Shown here piece by piece: positions 1 to 9,591 of a stretch of 64,000 bases of DNA. The stretch spans positions 2,604,001 through 2,668,000 of the forward strand of contig CP012810.1 of NCBI GenBank assembly GCA_001936135.1. The letters run 5' to 3'. The notes beneath the pieces are model-generated. The model made no database searches and was not told where the DNA came from. It was given only the letters and a program-made list of their open reading frames with translations. This DNA comes from Saccharomycopsis fibuligera x Saccharomycopsis cf. fibuligera (taxonomy: Eukaryota; Ascomycota; Saccharomycetes; Ascoideales; Saccharomycopsidaceae). Numbering within the stretch: position 1 is the stretch's first letter; each line of letters starts with the position of its first letter. The position numbers and the translations under genes were made by a program.

Positions 1-626
1 AGCGACTAGCTTATATTTACCATCTATTATTGCATATTACTTTATAGAGTTTCTGGTGAGACTGGTTGTTCAATCAGGATAGTTGAAATGCAAAGCCACA
101 GCTAGATTTAGCAGTTCGACAATACCATGTGGCCTAATTCTCTGCAGACAGATCCAATAGAAAGTAGGTTGAATAGCTCCTTGACACTTTAACTATTGCT
201 ATTATTATTCTTTTTTTTCTTTCTTTTTTTTTTTTTTTTTTATTTTTTATTTTTTATTTTTTTCTAACGGAAGAGCATGCGGCGCCTAATGGCATACTGC
301 TGGTTTCCTTTTTGAAAGAAAATTTTGTTCGTCGAGACTATTATTGGCTTCCAGCATTGCTGGAAATGCAGTTTGCTGTGCCCAGAACTTTTGACATGCT
401 TACGACCTTTTTTTTTTTTTCTCAATCTGACAATAGATCAAGCTAGGGACAAAAAGGAAAAAAAAAAACAGTTTGTAAAGTGAATTAAAAAAGTGTTCTT
501 TGAGGCGGTGTATATAAATACATCTCGGTTCGCCCCACTTTGATAGCCAGTCATCTCAAAAACGGTTTTTTCTTATCTGTCAAGAATCCTCGATACACAA
601 ACACAATAAGACCAGTCCAAGTAACA
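1..626. other. Upstream region of the ferric reductase gene
   Basis: No gene is visible. The stretch holds several T-rich runs (near 209-263 and 408-420), an A-run near 460, and a TATA box (TATAAATA, 513-520) placed about 105 bp before the ATG at 627. I found no convincing iron-regulator site. Confidence 0.6.
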
Positions 627-2795
627 ATGAATCCATTTTTTTTCTTGGTGGCGTGCTTGGCCAACGTTTCAGCAATATCTGCTTACAAACTTCTTGGCCG
701 TCCATTTCAGTTGATTATCGAAGGTTGTGCTAATCCGGTTGGTTCCTTCAATTTCGGATGGACCATTGATGAAACCAATTACTATCAGTATTGTGATTAC
801 GCACCTGCTCTTGGTTCTGTTGCTCTCTGTGTAAAGCAACATTCTGAAAATGATCATATGTACCATCAAGCTGCAAAGCAAATAGTGAGCAAGAGTTGTG
901 TTGAATTAACTGTTGATGATTTTTACAATGCTTATGAGAACGCGACAAAGTACGCGGTCAACTATACTGAACTTGAAGCGGCTAACGCCACTATCTATAA
1001 CCCAGTTGATATTCCTGAAGAAATTTATGGCGCTTACTACCATGGATACCATCTTTTTTACAGAAACTATGACATGAGTAACGTTTATGGATATATTATT
1101 ATTGCGTACTGGTTCGGTGCAATGTTGATCTCCGCAGCAGCCAGATTCTTGAAGAGAACCGGATTAATCACTAAACTTTATTTCGGAATAATACAGCAGT
1201 TGCAAAAATACATTTTATTGCCCAATTTCTTCAAAAACACTCACAATCAACAGTTCAAAACCGTCAAAGTTGTTTCTGCTTTGATTCCTACCAGAGCTGA
1301 TGGCATTGTTGTTGCATTATACTTGATTATTCATATTGTGGTGCTATGTGTTCAATGGGAATTCGATTACTCTGGATATGTTTTTACTAGTAAAAAAGAG
1401 CAAGTTGCAAGATACTTGGCTGATAGAACTGGTATCATTGCATTTGCCCACTTACCATTGATTTACCTCTTTGCTGGAAGAAACAACATCATGTCATTTG
1501 TAACTGGTTTTTCCTATTCCAGTTACATTCAGTTCCATAAATGGACCGGAAGAATCATGTTTGCTGATGCAATCATTCATAGTGCTTGCTACACAGCTCT
1601 TTATGTTTGGGATAACTATTATTCAGAAGCATTGTCAGAAAAATACATTCGTTTTGGTATTTTGGCTACTGTTTCCTGTGCGGTTTTGATGATTCAAGCA
1701 TACAATTATTTCAGACAATATACTTACGAGATTTTCCTTTACGGTCACATTATTTTTGCCATTATCTTCACTTTCTCAGTTTACCACCACTGTATTGAGC
1801 TTGGATGGATGGAATATGTCTACGCTACTATTGCAATCTGGGCGTTCGACAGACTTCTCAGATTAGTCAGACTTATCAATTTCGGATTCCCAAAGGCCAC
1901 CATCAAGATTGTTTCCGAAGACACAATGAGAATTTCTATGAGAAGACCAAGTTCCAAGCGCTGGCACGCCAAGCCAGGTCAGTTTGTCTTTGCATACTTT
2001 ATGCTTCCTAAGACATTCTGGCAATCACATCCATTTACTATCAGCGACTCTACTGTTAAAGATGGTGAAGTTATTTTATACGTCAAGCGCAAATCCGGTG
2101 TTACTGATACCTTGTATCAACGAGTTGCTCGCAAACCTGGTAAAATTGAAACCAATATTAGAGTTTCCATCGAAGGTCCATATGGCGAATCAGCACCAAA
2201 TTTCCAATACGATAACACGTTATTATTCGCTGGTGGTAATGGTATTCCTGGTCCTTATGATCATGCATTGAAACTTTCAAGAAAATTCCCAGACGGTCAA
2301 AAGAATGTTCATTTGTTTTGGACTGCTAAAGACTTACAATCTATTCATTGGTTTGCTCATGAATTGTCGCTTTTGAAAAATGCTTCAGCTAAGGTCACTA
2401 TTTTCCTTACTAGAGAAAACCACGAGAACTTGCAAGCTCTTAGAAATCAAACCTTCAATAAATCCAGTGACATTGAACAAGAGAAAACCCAAACGAAAAA
2501 TGAATCCGACATAACCGAAAAAAGCGCTAATAAAACGGATGAAAAGTCAATACTTGATACTGATTCCAGCACTAGTTTAAATAATGATGCATTTTTAAAC
2601 TCTTTTGACATACAATTGGGAAGACCTAATATGGAAGAAATAATACAAAAATCTTTTGCTGAAAATCAAGGATCAATATCCATTTGCGCTTGTGGGCCTA
2701 GTGCATTATGCGACTCTTTGAGAAGATTAATTGCTCAAAATTTGGATATCCATAAAGGAAGAGTTGATTACTACGAAGAGTTGCAAGTCTGGTGA
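627..2795 (+). CDS. FRE: Ferric/cupric reductase, FRE family (722 aa)
   Basis: Plasma-membrane flavocytochrome that passes electrons from NADPH through FAD and two haems to extracellular ferric or cupric ions before uptake. The ATG at 627 is chosen because it opens with a secretion signal (MNPFFFLVACLANVSA) and follows a TATA box by about 105 bp; the frame is open further upstream but without an ATG. The large N-terminal ectodomain precedes several membrane helices. The four haem histidines are visible as two spaced pairs: H304/H318 and H374/H388. The FAD-binding HPFTI motif is at about residue 468, a glycine-rich NADPH motif (GGNGIPGP) at about 535, and a C-terminal CACGPSALCD motif near the end. 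Length matches yeast Fre proteins. Which paralogue it is cannot be told from sequence alone. A charged, low-conservation insert (about 610-665) lies inside the NADPH domain. Confidence 0.93.
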   Translation: MNPFFFLVACLANVSAISAYKLLGRPFQLIIEGCANPVGSFNFGWTIDETNYYQYCDYAPALGSVALCVKQHSENDHMYHQAAKQIVSKSCVELTVDDFYNAYENATKYAVNYTELEAANATIYNPVDIPEEIYGAYYHGYHLFYRNYDMSNVYGYIIIAYWFGAMLISAAARFLKRTGLITKLYFGIIQQLQKYILLPNFFKNTHNQQFKTVKVVSALIPTRADGIVVALYLIIHIVVLCVQWEFDYSGYVFTSKKEQVARYLADRTGIIAFAHLPLIYLFAGRNNIMSFVTGFSYSSYIQFHKWTGRIMFADAIIHSACYTALYVWDNYYSEALSEKYIRFGILATVSCAVLMIQAYNYFRQYTYEIFLYGHIIFAIIFTFSVYHHCIELGWMEYVYATIAIWAFDRLLRLVRLINFGFPKATIKIVSEDTMRISMRRPSSKRWHAKPGQFVFAYFMLPKTFWQSHPFTISDSTVKDGEVILYVKRKSGVTDTLYQRVARKPGKIETNIRVSIEGPYGESAPNFQYDNTLLFAGGNGIPGPYDHALKLSRKFPDGQKNVHLFWTAKDLQSIHWFAHELSLLKNASAKVTIFLTRENHENLQALRNQTFNKSSDIEQEKTQTKNESDITEKSANKTDEKSILDTDSSTSLNNDAFLNSFDIQLGRPNMEEIIQKSFAENQGSISICACGPSALCDSLRRLIAQNLDIHKGRVDYYEELQVW

Positions 2796-4617
2796 TTTGT
2801 GGAAAAAGGTTTTTTACATGACTTTTGCCAATTCTCTGTACCAAGGCCATTCATGTTTGTTTGTTTTTAGTTTTTTATTTTATTTTATTTTTATCTTTTT
2901 TTTATTTGTTTAAATTTATTTTATTCATATGCTTTTTTCCTTTTTGTTAGTTCATTATTACACTAGTTTTTGCTCTTTGATTTTCATTCTTCTATGTTTC
3001 TTTATCTTCATAGACATTTTTACGATTCATGTTTTGTTTCGTTTTAATTCTGTTCTATTCGATTTCATTTTCCATAAATAATTTCATTCCTTTTTTTTCT
3101 CCTAACTCCGTGCAAATAAATTAGCTCATCTTAAATTCTATACCTTTTTTGATTCGCTTCAATTGTACTCCGGGACCTTCAAATCTTGGTTAATTGGCCA
3201 ACTTTAAACGCCTTAAACTACGGATTTTAATGTCCAATCAATGTCTTTATAAAAAAAATCAACGATCGCCAACGGCCTACCGACGAGCTTAGATCATTAT
3301 TTCCCGGAGAGCCTCATAGAACCCAAAGTTTCCGTCAAGTAAAACAATGCCTGGACTAAGTTTGCAGGTAGGCATTTATCCATTAAAAAAAAAAAAAAAA
3401 AAAAACTAATCAACCAAGGGTGCGATTTAGTTTGGAATGGTTATCTTCTCGAACGAGAATGATCGACGTTGATAGTATTGCAATTATTTTCGGTTAGCAC
3501 CCTCATTAAGGACTTTAAAGTCTCAATCACTTGCTTGAATACGCTTCGTACATATCAGCATACCCGCTGGAGAATTGGCCAAGTGAGAAGAAAAACTAAC
3601 CTTTTTTTAAATCTTTTGTCTTCTGCGAGTTTGAACATGAAATGCGACGTATGCAACAATAACAAATACTATCGCATGCAGACGCATGCATATTTACTGG
3701 TGCGTCTGATCGCATACATGCGTCAAGCAACAAAAACAGAAAAGAAGCAACAAAAAAAGATGTTTTATTATCTTTATTCTTATTTTTTTTTTATTTTATC
3801 TTTTGCATCTCCGCTTTCCGTTTATTGCAACTAATTATATATGCGAAATAATATAAGTGCAATTCTCGAGAAATATCGTTTAACTCTTGTTGCATACTCG
3901 AACCTCCCTTTGTTCTCAACTTTGGTGCCACGCCTTGCGTTATAACGTATATAATGCCGCGGAAACGATAAAGCAGTTTTCTATTTTTTTTTTTTTTATT
4001 ATTATTTTCCATTTTCTTCAAGTACCAACTATATGGCCCCAATTGGGCATGTTATAATTATGCTATGTAGTGTTGCCGCTTGGCAGCTGCTATCATTTCT
4101 CATGAATTCTTGTCCCTATCAAATAGAACTCTACTTCGAAGGATGGTAATAGCATTGATAGCTCAAGCTTTTACTATGAACTTACTAAACAGTTTTTTTT
4201 TTTTAAAAAAAAAAAAATCAGGCTTTTTTTGCGCTCAATAAAAAATAGACCCTATATATATAAACCCTATTTTGTAATTAATTTAAGCTTCTTATGCTGC
4301 CCCGCTTTTGTGACACGCAAGCACATAGCAGCTTTCGTGCACATTTTTTTTTTTTTTTTTGTTCTCATCTCATTTTCTCACTTTCTCATGTTTTACTTTG
4401 TTTCTAGCACACTATACCTCATTATTTCGTTTGACGATATAGCTCTCTTAGATTTCCTTTACGAAACTTTTACGTAAAACAAAATGACCAAATGACGTTG
4501 ATCACTTTATCACAAGCTTCAAAGAACTATGGACCTTTATTGACCGTCTAAGCATAATAGTACATATTTCAAGAAGCTCATAAAACCAAAAAGAGGAACT
4601 ATCAACCTTGTATTTCA
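2796..4617. other. Convergent intergenic region, 1.8 kb
   Basis: This lies between the 3' ends of two convergent genes. It is T-rich after the ferric reductase stop, with homopolymers at about 3386-3405, 3969-3988, 4193-4217 and 4344-4360. A 121-codon open stretch (3469-3834, +) shows no family resemblance and is not called. A palindromic GCATGC-rich cluster sits at 3671-3725 (see findings). No RNA gene recognised. Confidence 0.5.
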
Positions 4618-7600
4618 TTAGTCACTGTCATCATTATCTGGATTAGCAATAAATAATCCACCAGCAGGACGAGCATAACCACTTCCTGAACTCTTCATGC
4701 TTTCAAATCTGCTGACAGCCGGACTACTTGGCGTCCCATCGAAATTCAATGATGAATTGTCACTAGCTTCAGGAGCCTCATTAGCAGCTTCTCTATTATT
4801 GCTGATACTATTTTCATTAGTATTGTTACTGCTATAAGCAGCCTGTCTAATATCTTCTGCAAACTCTGCAAACAAGTCTTCATCTTCGTCATTATCGCCC
4901 ATATCACCAGTATTATTATTACCAAACCCATCTATGATACTTTTCTTTGTCTTTAAGCCGACTGAGGATGCTCCATCGATGCTGATTCTATGATTTGTAT
5001 CCATGCCACCATTCAGTTTTTGAGAGATTATTACTCCTTCACCAACATTCATATCATCATCTTCGTCTCCAGTAGCTAAAAGTCTAGGTTGTAATGAAAC
5101 ATGCTTAATGTCTCTGCCGTAGCCAAACATACTGGTGCGTTTACTATTCACAGAAGAAACCCCATTGGAACGACGCTGAATCAGCCTTTTATCCACCGGT
5201 TTGATTCCAATAGGCAAGATCCATTTAGGAGTACCTGTGGTGGTGCTAGAGCTATTAACACACATTGTTCTTGCTCTGATTATCTCTACATAAGAGCATT
5301 TTTCTCCCAAGCCTGAATACTTTTGATTGTTCAAACCGTCCGGCTCCAAGGCACCAGCTCTAACGGCACCCAGTGTGGCATCATTCAGCTTGGTGTTTTT
5401 TTCCACTGGATCGTAAATGCTCTTTGGAAGATGAGGATTAGACATTCTCATTGGTAACTCGCCGTTTCTTGGTTTAACATTGCCTCCTCTAATCTCTGGC
5501 GAGATAGCTCTATCCCTTCTATCATAAGCGTAAACTGGTGAAGCAGGAGGCTGTTGCTGTTGCTGCTGTTGCTGCTGTTGCTGCTGTGGTTGTTGTGGTA
5601 GCGGCTGACGTTGACGCGATAAGTATTGTGGGTTTGGGATTGGAGAATATTGTGGTTGTTGTTGATATGCCAAAGGCGTCAAGCTTCTCGATTGTGGAGT
5701 GGTTAGATCATTAGTGTATCCATGTGTATTATTGTTAATATTCGTAAACGGACCGATATATTGTTGCTGTTGCTGTTGCTGTTGTCGTTGTTGTTGGAAT
5801 ATTTGTTGCTGTTCTGTATCAGTATTTGCGCCATGACTTTCACTGTCTATTTCATCATCAGTGACATTATTAGCAACAACCATTTTCCGTGGTTTGACTG
5901 TGTCAGGCAACCCATAAGGGCTATAAACTTGCGATCTTGCCACGAAATTTAGTTCATCATTGTCTTCGTCGTCGTCGTCGTCATCATCGTCATCATCATC
6001 ATAAATATACTCCCCATCACCAAAATTAGTGCTCGTAGTGGAGTTAGTGACAGAATTCATTGTTGGGAAATGTCTCAACTGCGTACCATTAGGACCGTTA
6101 GAGCCATTATTACCTTGTTTGATAGTAGCTTCAATAGATTCTTGAGGCCAATTGATATCCTGTTGCAGACGATGCTCACTTCCTTCAACGGCTGAAAAAT
6201 CAAAATTTTTACTACTGTTATTGTTATCATTATTGTTGCCAAGAGAAACATAACCATGATTCGCAAATGGCTGATGAATTTGAGTTTGACTTCTTTCATA
6301 TTCATTCTCGCCATCATCAACACCGGCCGAGTGGCGGAATTCCTCTTCATCAGAATCAACTTTGAAGATTTCATGCCCACTGGACTGTTCATGCATAGTG
6401 GAGCTATTTTTAGCATCACTGTTCAAGGACTCTTCTCCTTTGAAAGTATCAGTGTTGGAATATTGTCCAATGGAAGTGCCTCTGGATCTTGAAATTGGGC
6501 TAGGTGGTGAAAGCGTTTGGTGATGTGGAGCAAAATTGAATTCGTCAGATGGCAGCTCGAGAGGGTTGTGTTGGTGTTGTGATAGTTGTGTACGTGTTTG
6601 ATGTGGTTCTGATTCCTGTTGATGTTGCTGGGGTTCTTCTGGTTGGGTTAATACTGGTATCTTATTAGTGGGAATGTCAAAAGCTCCCGGCATAGACGAT
6701 ACTTCTAAAGAGTCACCATGAATACTTTCTGCACGTTGACTACTCGGGCCCGATTGATATTCTTGAGCATCGGCAAAGTCATCATCCACGGTGATACTAC
6801 TTTGCAGAAATTTTGCCGGTCCTTGGGATAAATTTACCGTTGGTGGTTTAATGAAAGGGTTATAATCATGAACTGCACCATCATCGACATCTTCTTCTTC
6901 TTCTTCATTGGCAGAATCATATTCCCCATTTTCTCTAAACAAGAAACTTCTTCTTTTGAGCTCTTCATGTTCCTTTTCATGTCTGTTTTGGGGTGATAAA
7001 AGCAACATTTGCTTATCAATCAACTGATGCTGTTCAATCAAGTGTTTGTGATGGTCAGAAAGAATCTCATTCAAATTTTCTGAAGACCTTCTGGCTTCTT
7101 GTAAATATGAGTGATGCGACAGAATTGGTTTTAAAGAATTATCACTGTTGTTTTTAGAATCATTAGAGACACTTTCGCCAGTATTATCTACCAAAGTGCT
7201 ATCATGATTATTTCCTAATAATTTCTCATCTGATGCAGCGGTTTCCTCGTTGGTGTCCTTCGGCAAATGAAGAATCAGGGTGCTTTGCTGTACCGAATTA
7301 CCACCAGTAGTCTGAGTATACGCGCTGTCGTTATTACTGTTATACATTTCATTATTGCTTTTAGTAGTAGCTGGAAATAACGGATGAATTTCAGAAACTG
7401 AGCTCAAGTTATTATTTTCATAAACCGAACTTGCAGGTGCGGTTCTACTATAAGTTGAATCGTTTCTTTGAAGATCAGTGTCAATATTTGCAAGCTTTCT
7501 AGCATTATTACTCAAAATCAACTCATTGACTTGGTCCTGCAATTCTTCAATCTCTGATTTTGTTCTTATGTGGCCCTGGCCCTGGCCCTGGCCCTGGCCC

Positions 7601-8727
7601 TGGCCCGGTACCGGTCCCAGTTCTTGGCCTTGGTTGGGCACAGGAGGAGTTGCCAAGTCATTGCTGCGGTTGTAATCGACATTGTTAAATTTTTCAAAAC
7701 TAAAACCTTGGCTACTATTATTGTTCTCTGATGTAGAATTTCCCCCGCTGGAGCTGTAAAATTCTTGGATTTTGTTTCTATCATCAGTACTCGGTGGTGG
7801 TTTACGACGCAAAGGTCTCTTTTGTGCTTGTGCTGCTGCTGCTGTCTGGTTGCTGCTGCTGCCACCACTGCTCATGTCATTTGGGACAAAGCTTGATTGA
7901 CTTGCGGTTGCACTGGCACCAGAAAAGTTTCTTTGCAATCCTTCATTATTGGTGTTGGTTTTATTATTAGTCATTATCCCATTGGGAGGTGTAAGCGGCG
8001 TTAGATGTTCTCTACTTTCCTGAATTGGTGTACTTTGCCGTAGTTTATGTAGCTGAGATAGTTGATGATTTTGTTGACGATGATTATGCGATGTTGCATT
8101 AACTGGCTGAGGCGACTGAAGCTGACGATTGCCATTATTAATACTATCGGTATTATCGATATCAGTACTACTATTGTTATTACTATCTTCCTGAAATGAA
8201 CCCGGCTGGTCTTCTGAATCTTCGTTTGAATATTCTGGGAGATCAGGAATATTGTTGAAGGATATGCTAGAGCCTTTACCGCGAGGTAAATCGGAAGCAG
8301 ACACTGAACTGCTGTGACGTTGATGATATAAAGGTTTCAATGTTGCGTTGCTGTTACTGTTGTTGTTGCTGTTGTTGTTGTCATTGTTGTTATTTTGACT
8401 AGGTGAAGACTTACTATCTGTATTACTAGCAGCAGCGCTAGACTTGAGATTATTCTTGCTGCTTTTACTAGCACTTGAAAGACGAGAAGAAATTGACGAT
8501 TTTCGACTAAGACGATTAAGACTTGAGTTGCCCGAGGAAATTGATGTTGTAGTTGGTGCTGAACCTTGAGGAATCGGACTTAAATGACTTCTTTCAGAGT
8601 TACTTTTGCTATTATTACCACTGGTATCTGAGAACACTGAGCCAAATATCTTGAGGGAATTGCGCTTGAATATAGAAGAGCTGCGCTTATTCTTGTTACC
8701 GCTGTGGCTGCTACTATTGCTACTCAT
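4618..8727 (-). CDS. Large low-complexity protein of unknown function (1369 aa)
   Basis: I do not recognise a family. The N-terminus is basic and Ser-rich (KRSSSIFKRNSLKIFGSVF), as in many yeast polarity or signalling scaffolds, and most of the chain is disordered Ser/Asn/Gln-rich sequence. It carries two polyglutamine blocks (DNA 5546-5590 and 5763-5815), a polyaspartate run (5967-6000) and a Gly-Gln repeat encoded by a GGCCCT array at 7572-7606. The only ordered-looking part is near the C-terminus (DNA about 5100-5460), with NPHLPKSIYDPVEKN, CSYVEIIRARTMC and KWILPIGIKPVDKRLIQRR; this block is the best query for homologues. The C-terminal tail has an acidic FAEFAEDIRQAAY motif. The start ATG (8725-8727) has no upstream competitor. 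Function not assigned. Confidence 0.85.
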   Translation of the reverse strand: MSSNSSSHSGNKNKRSSSIFKRNSLKIFGSVFSDTSGNNSKSNSERSHLSPIPQGSAPTTTSISSGNSSLNRLSRKSSISSRLSSASKSSKNNLKSSAAASNTDSKSSPSQNNNNDNNNSNNNSNSNATLKPLYHQRHSSSVSASDLPRGKGSSISFNNIPDLPEYSNEDSEDQPGSFQEDSNNNSSTDIDNTDSINNGNRQLQSPQPVNATSHNHRQQNHQLSQLHKLRQSTPIQESREHLTPLTPPNGIMTNNKTNTNNEGLQRNFSGASATASQSSFVPNDMSSGGSSSNQTAAAAQAQKRPLRRKPPPSTDDRNKIQEFYSSSGGNSTSENNNSSQGFSFEKFNNVDYNRSNDLATPPVPNQGQELGPVPGQGQGQGQGQGHIRTKSEIEELQDQVNELILSNNARKLANIDTDLQRNDSTYSRTAPASSVYENNNLSSVSEIHPLFPATTKSNNEMYNSNNDSAYTQTTGGNSVQQSTLILHLPKDTNEETAASDEKLLGNNHDSTLVDNTGESVSNDSKNNSDNSLKPILSHHSYLQEARRSSENLNEILSDHHKHLIEQHQLIDKQMLLLSPQNRHEKEHEELKRRSFLFRENGEYDSANEEEEEDVDDGAVHDYNPFIKPPTVNLSQGPAKFLQSSITVDDDFADAQEYQSGPSSQRAESIHGDSLEVSSMPGAFDIPTNKIPVLTQPEEPQQHQQESEPHQTRTQLSQHQHNPLELPSDEFNFAPHHQTLSPPSPISRSRGTSIGQYSNTDTFKGEESLNSDAKNSSTMHEQSSGHEIFKVDSDEEEFRHSAGVDDGENEYERSQTQIHQPFANHGYVSLGNNNDNNNSSKNFDFSAVEGSEHRLQQDINWPQESIEATIKQGNNGSNGPNGTQLRHFPTMNSVTNSTTSTNFGDGEYIYDDDDDDDDDDDEDNDELNFVARSQVYSPYGLPDTVKPRKMVVANNVTDDEIDSESHGANTDTEQQQIFQQQRQQQQQQQQYIGPFTNINNNTHGYTNDLTTPQSRSLTPLAYQQQPQYSPIPNPQYLSRQRQPLPQQPQQQQQQQQQQQQPPASPVYAYDRRDRAISPEIRGGNVKPRNGELPMRMSNPHLPKSIYDPVEKNTKLNDATLGAVRAGALEPDGLNNQKYSGLGEKCSYVEIIRARTMCVNSSSTTTGTPKWILPIGIKPVDKRLIQRRSNGVSSVNSKRTSMFGYGRDIKHVSLQPRLLATGDEDDDMNVGEGVIISQKLNGGMDTNHRISIDGASSVGLKTKKSIIDGFGNNNTGDMGDNDEDEDLFAEFAEDIRQAAYSSNNTNENSISNNREAANEAPEASDNSSLNFDGTPSSPAVSRFESMKSSGSGYARPAGGLFIANPDNDDSD
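7572..7606. repeat. GGCCCT hexanucleotide array in coding DNA
   Basis: About six copies of GGCCCT on the plus strand, encoding alternating Gly-Gln on the minus strand within the 1369-aa protein. It is much more GC-rich than its surroundings and stays in frame because the unit is 6 bp. Confidence 0.9.
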
Positions 8728-9591
8728 AACTGCCTAGTCTTTTGCTTTTGCTTTTGCTTTTGCTTTTGCTTTTGCTTTTGCTTTTGCTTCTTATTTTTTT
8801 TTTATTATTCTCTATATATGAGCCCTAGTCTCTATCCTTGAGTGCAAGTCAGTACAGCGGGTGGGAGGCTGAGGTTGGCAGTCTATCGAGGTGTGTATTG
8901 GCTAATTATGCAGTAGCTGTTACGATGGCTTATACATGCCACTTGATGCTGGGCTGTTTTTAATATCATTTCATACTTTTTTCCAAGTCAACGAGCGTCT
9001 CAAACCGAGTTCTGTCCACTGTCCTGTCTCAGGCAGAGACCCTGTGGCTGGTAATCGCCAAAGTAATATTGTTTTCTCCGGGCAACCCTTTGCGTACTAG
9101 CACCACTAATACCAGCCATAGCTGCTGGCGAAAGGCTCGCTATTGATGGTGGACCATCCACAAAGGTCACCACGAATGCTACTGCGAGTCTCGTATGGGG
9201 GACTTTAGACAATTATTGTAAGCCTGGGTTTGAATTCTGTCAGGCAGTGCTGCCTTATATGTTATACTTTTGTAGAAATCCTTTGTAGTAAATTTGACGA
9301 GATGCCGAAGCAGCATACTATGCAGAGTATAAGAAAGTAAAAATCTGGTCAATTTAGTCAATCTACTCAATGCTAATTCAACATACATTTGTAAAAATGC
9401 ACATAATAGGGAGAATGTAAATGCAGAATTTTATTGTTGAAAGGGAAAAAAGAATTAAAGTAAAAAAAAAAAAAAAGAAAAAAATCTAATCCTAATATAT
9501 TTTTTAATGTAAATCTATCCATAATTTTTTCTCTAAATAAATTTTAAAACAAATCAAGTTTTTATAATGATTGTAATTTAGCACTCATCAA
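8728..9591. other. Intergenic region between the 1369-aa protein and the AA9 gene
   Basis: This is the 5' flank of the 1369-aa gene and the 3' flank of the AA9 gene, both on the minus strand. It contains the hexanucleotide repeat at 8739-8786 and A/T-rich DNA near 9440-9560 that is likely the AA9 3' UTR and polyadenylation region. Short open frames at 9000-9388 have no recognisable content. Confidence 0.5.
8739..8786. repeat. (CTTTTG)8 microsatellite in a 5' leader
   Basis: Eight perfect CTTTTG units (CAAAAG on the coding strand) lie 12-59 bp upstream of the ATG of the 1369-aa protein, so they probably form part of its 5' UTR. Such repeats vary in copy number between strains. Confidence 0.92.

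Noticed and set aside
3444-3461. TTCTCGAACGAGAA as a heat-shock element
   Set aside because: Lies between convergent 3' ends with no promoter to serve; a short palindrome is expected by chance.
3469-3834. 121-codon plus-strand frame between convergent genes
   Set aside because: No ATG at its start, low-complexity end (YYLYSYFFF) over a T-run, no family.
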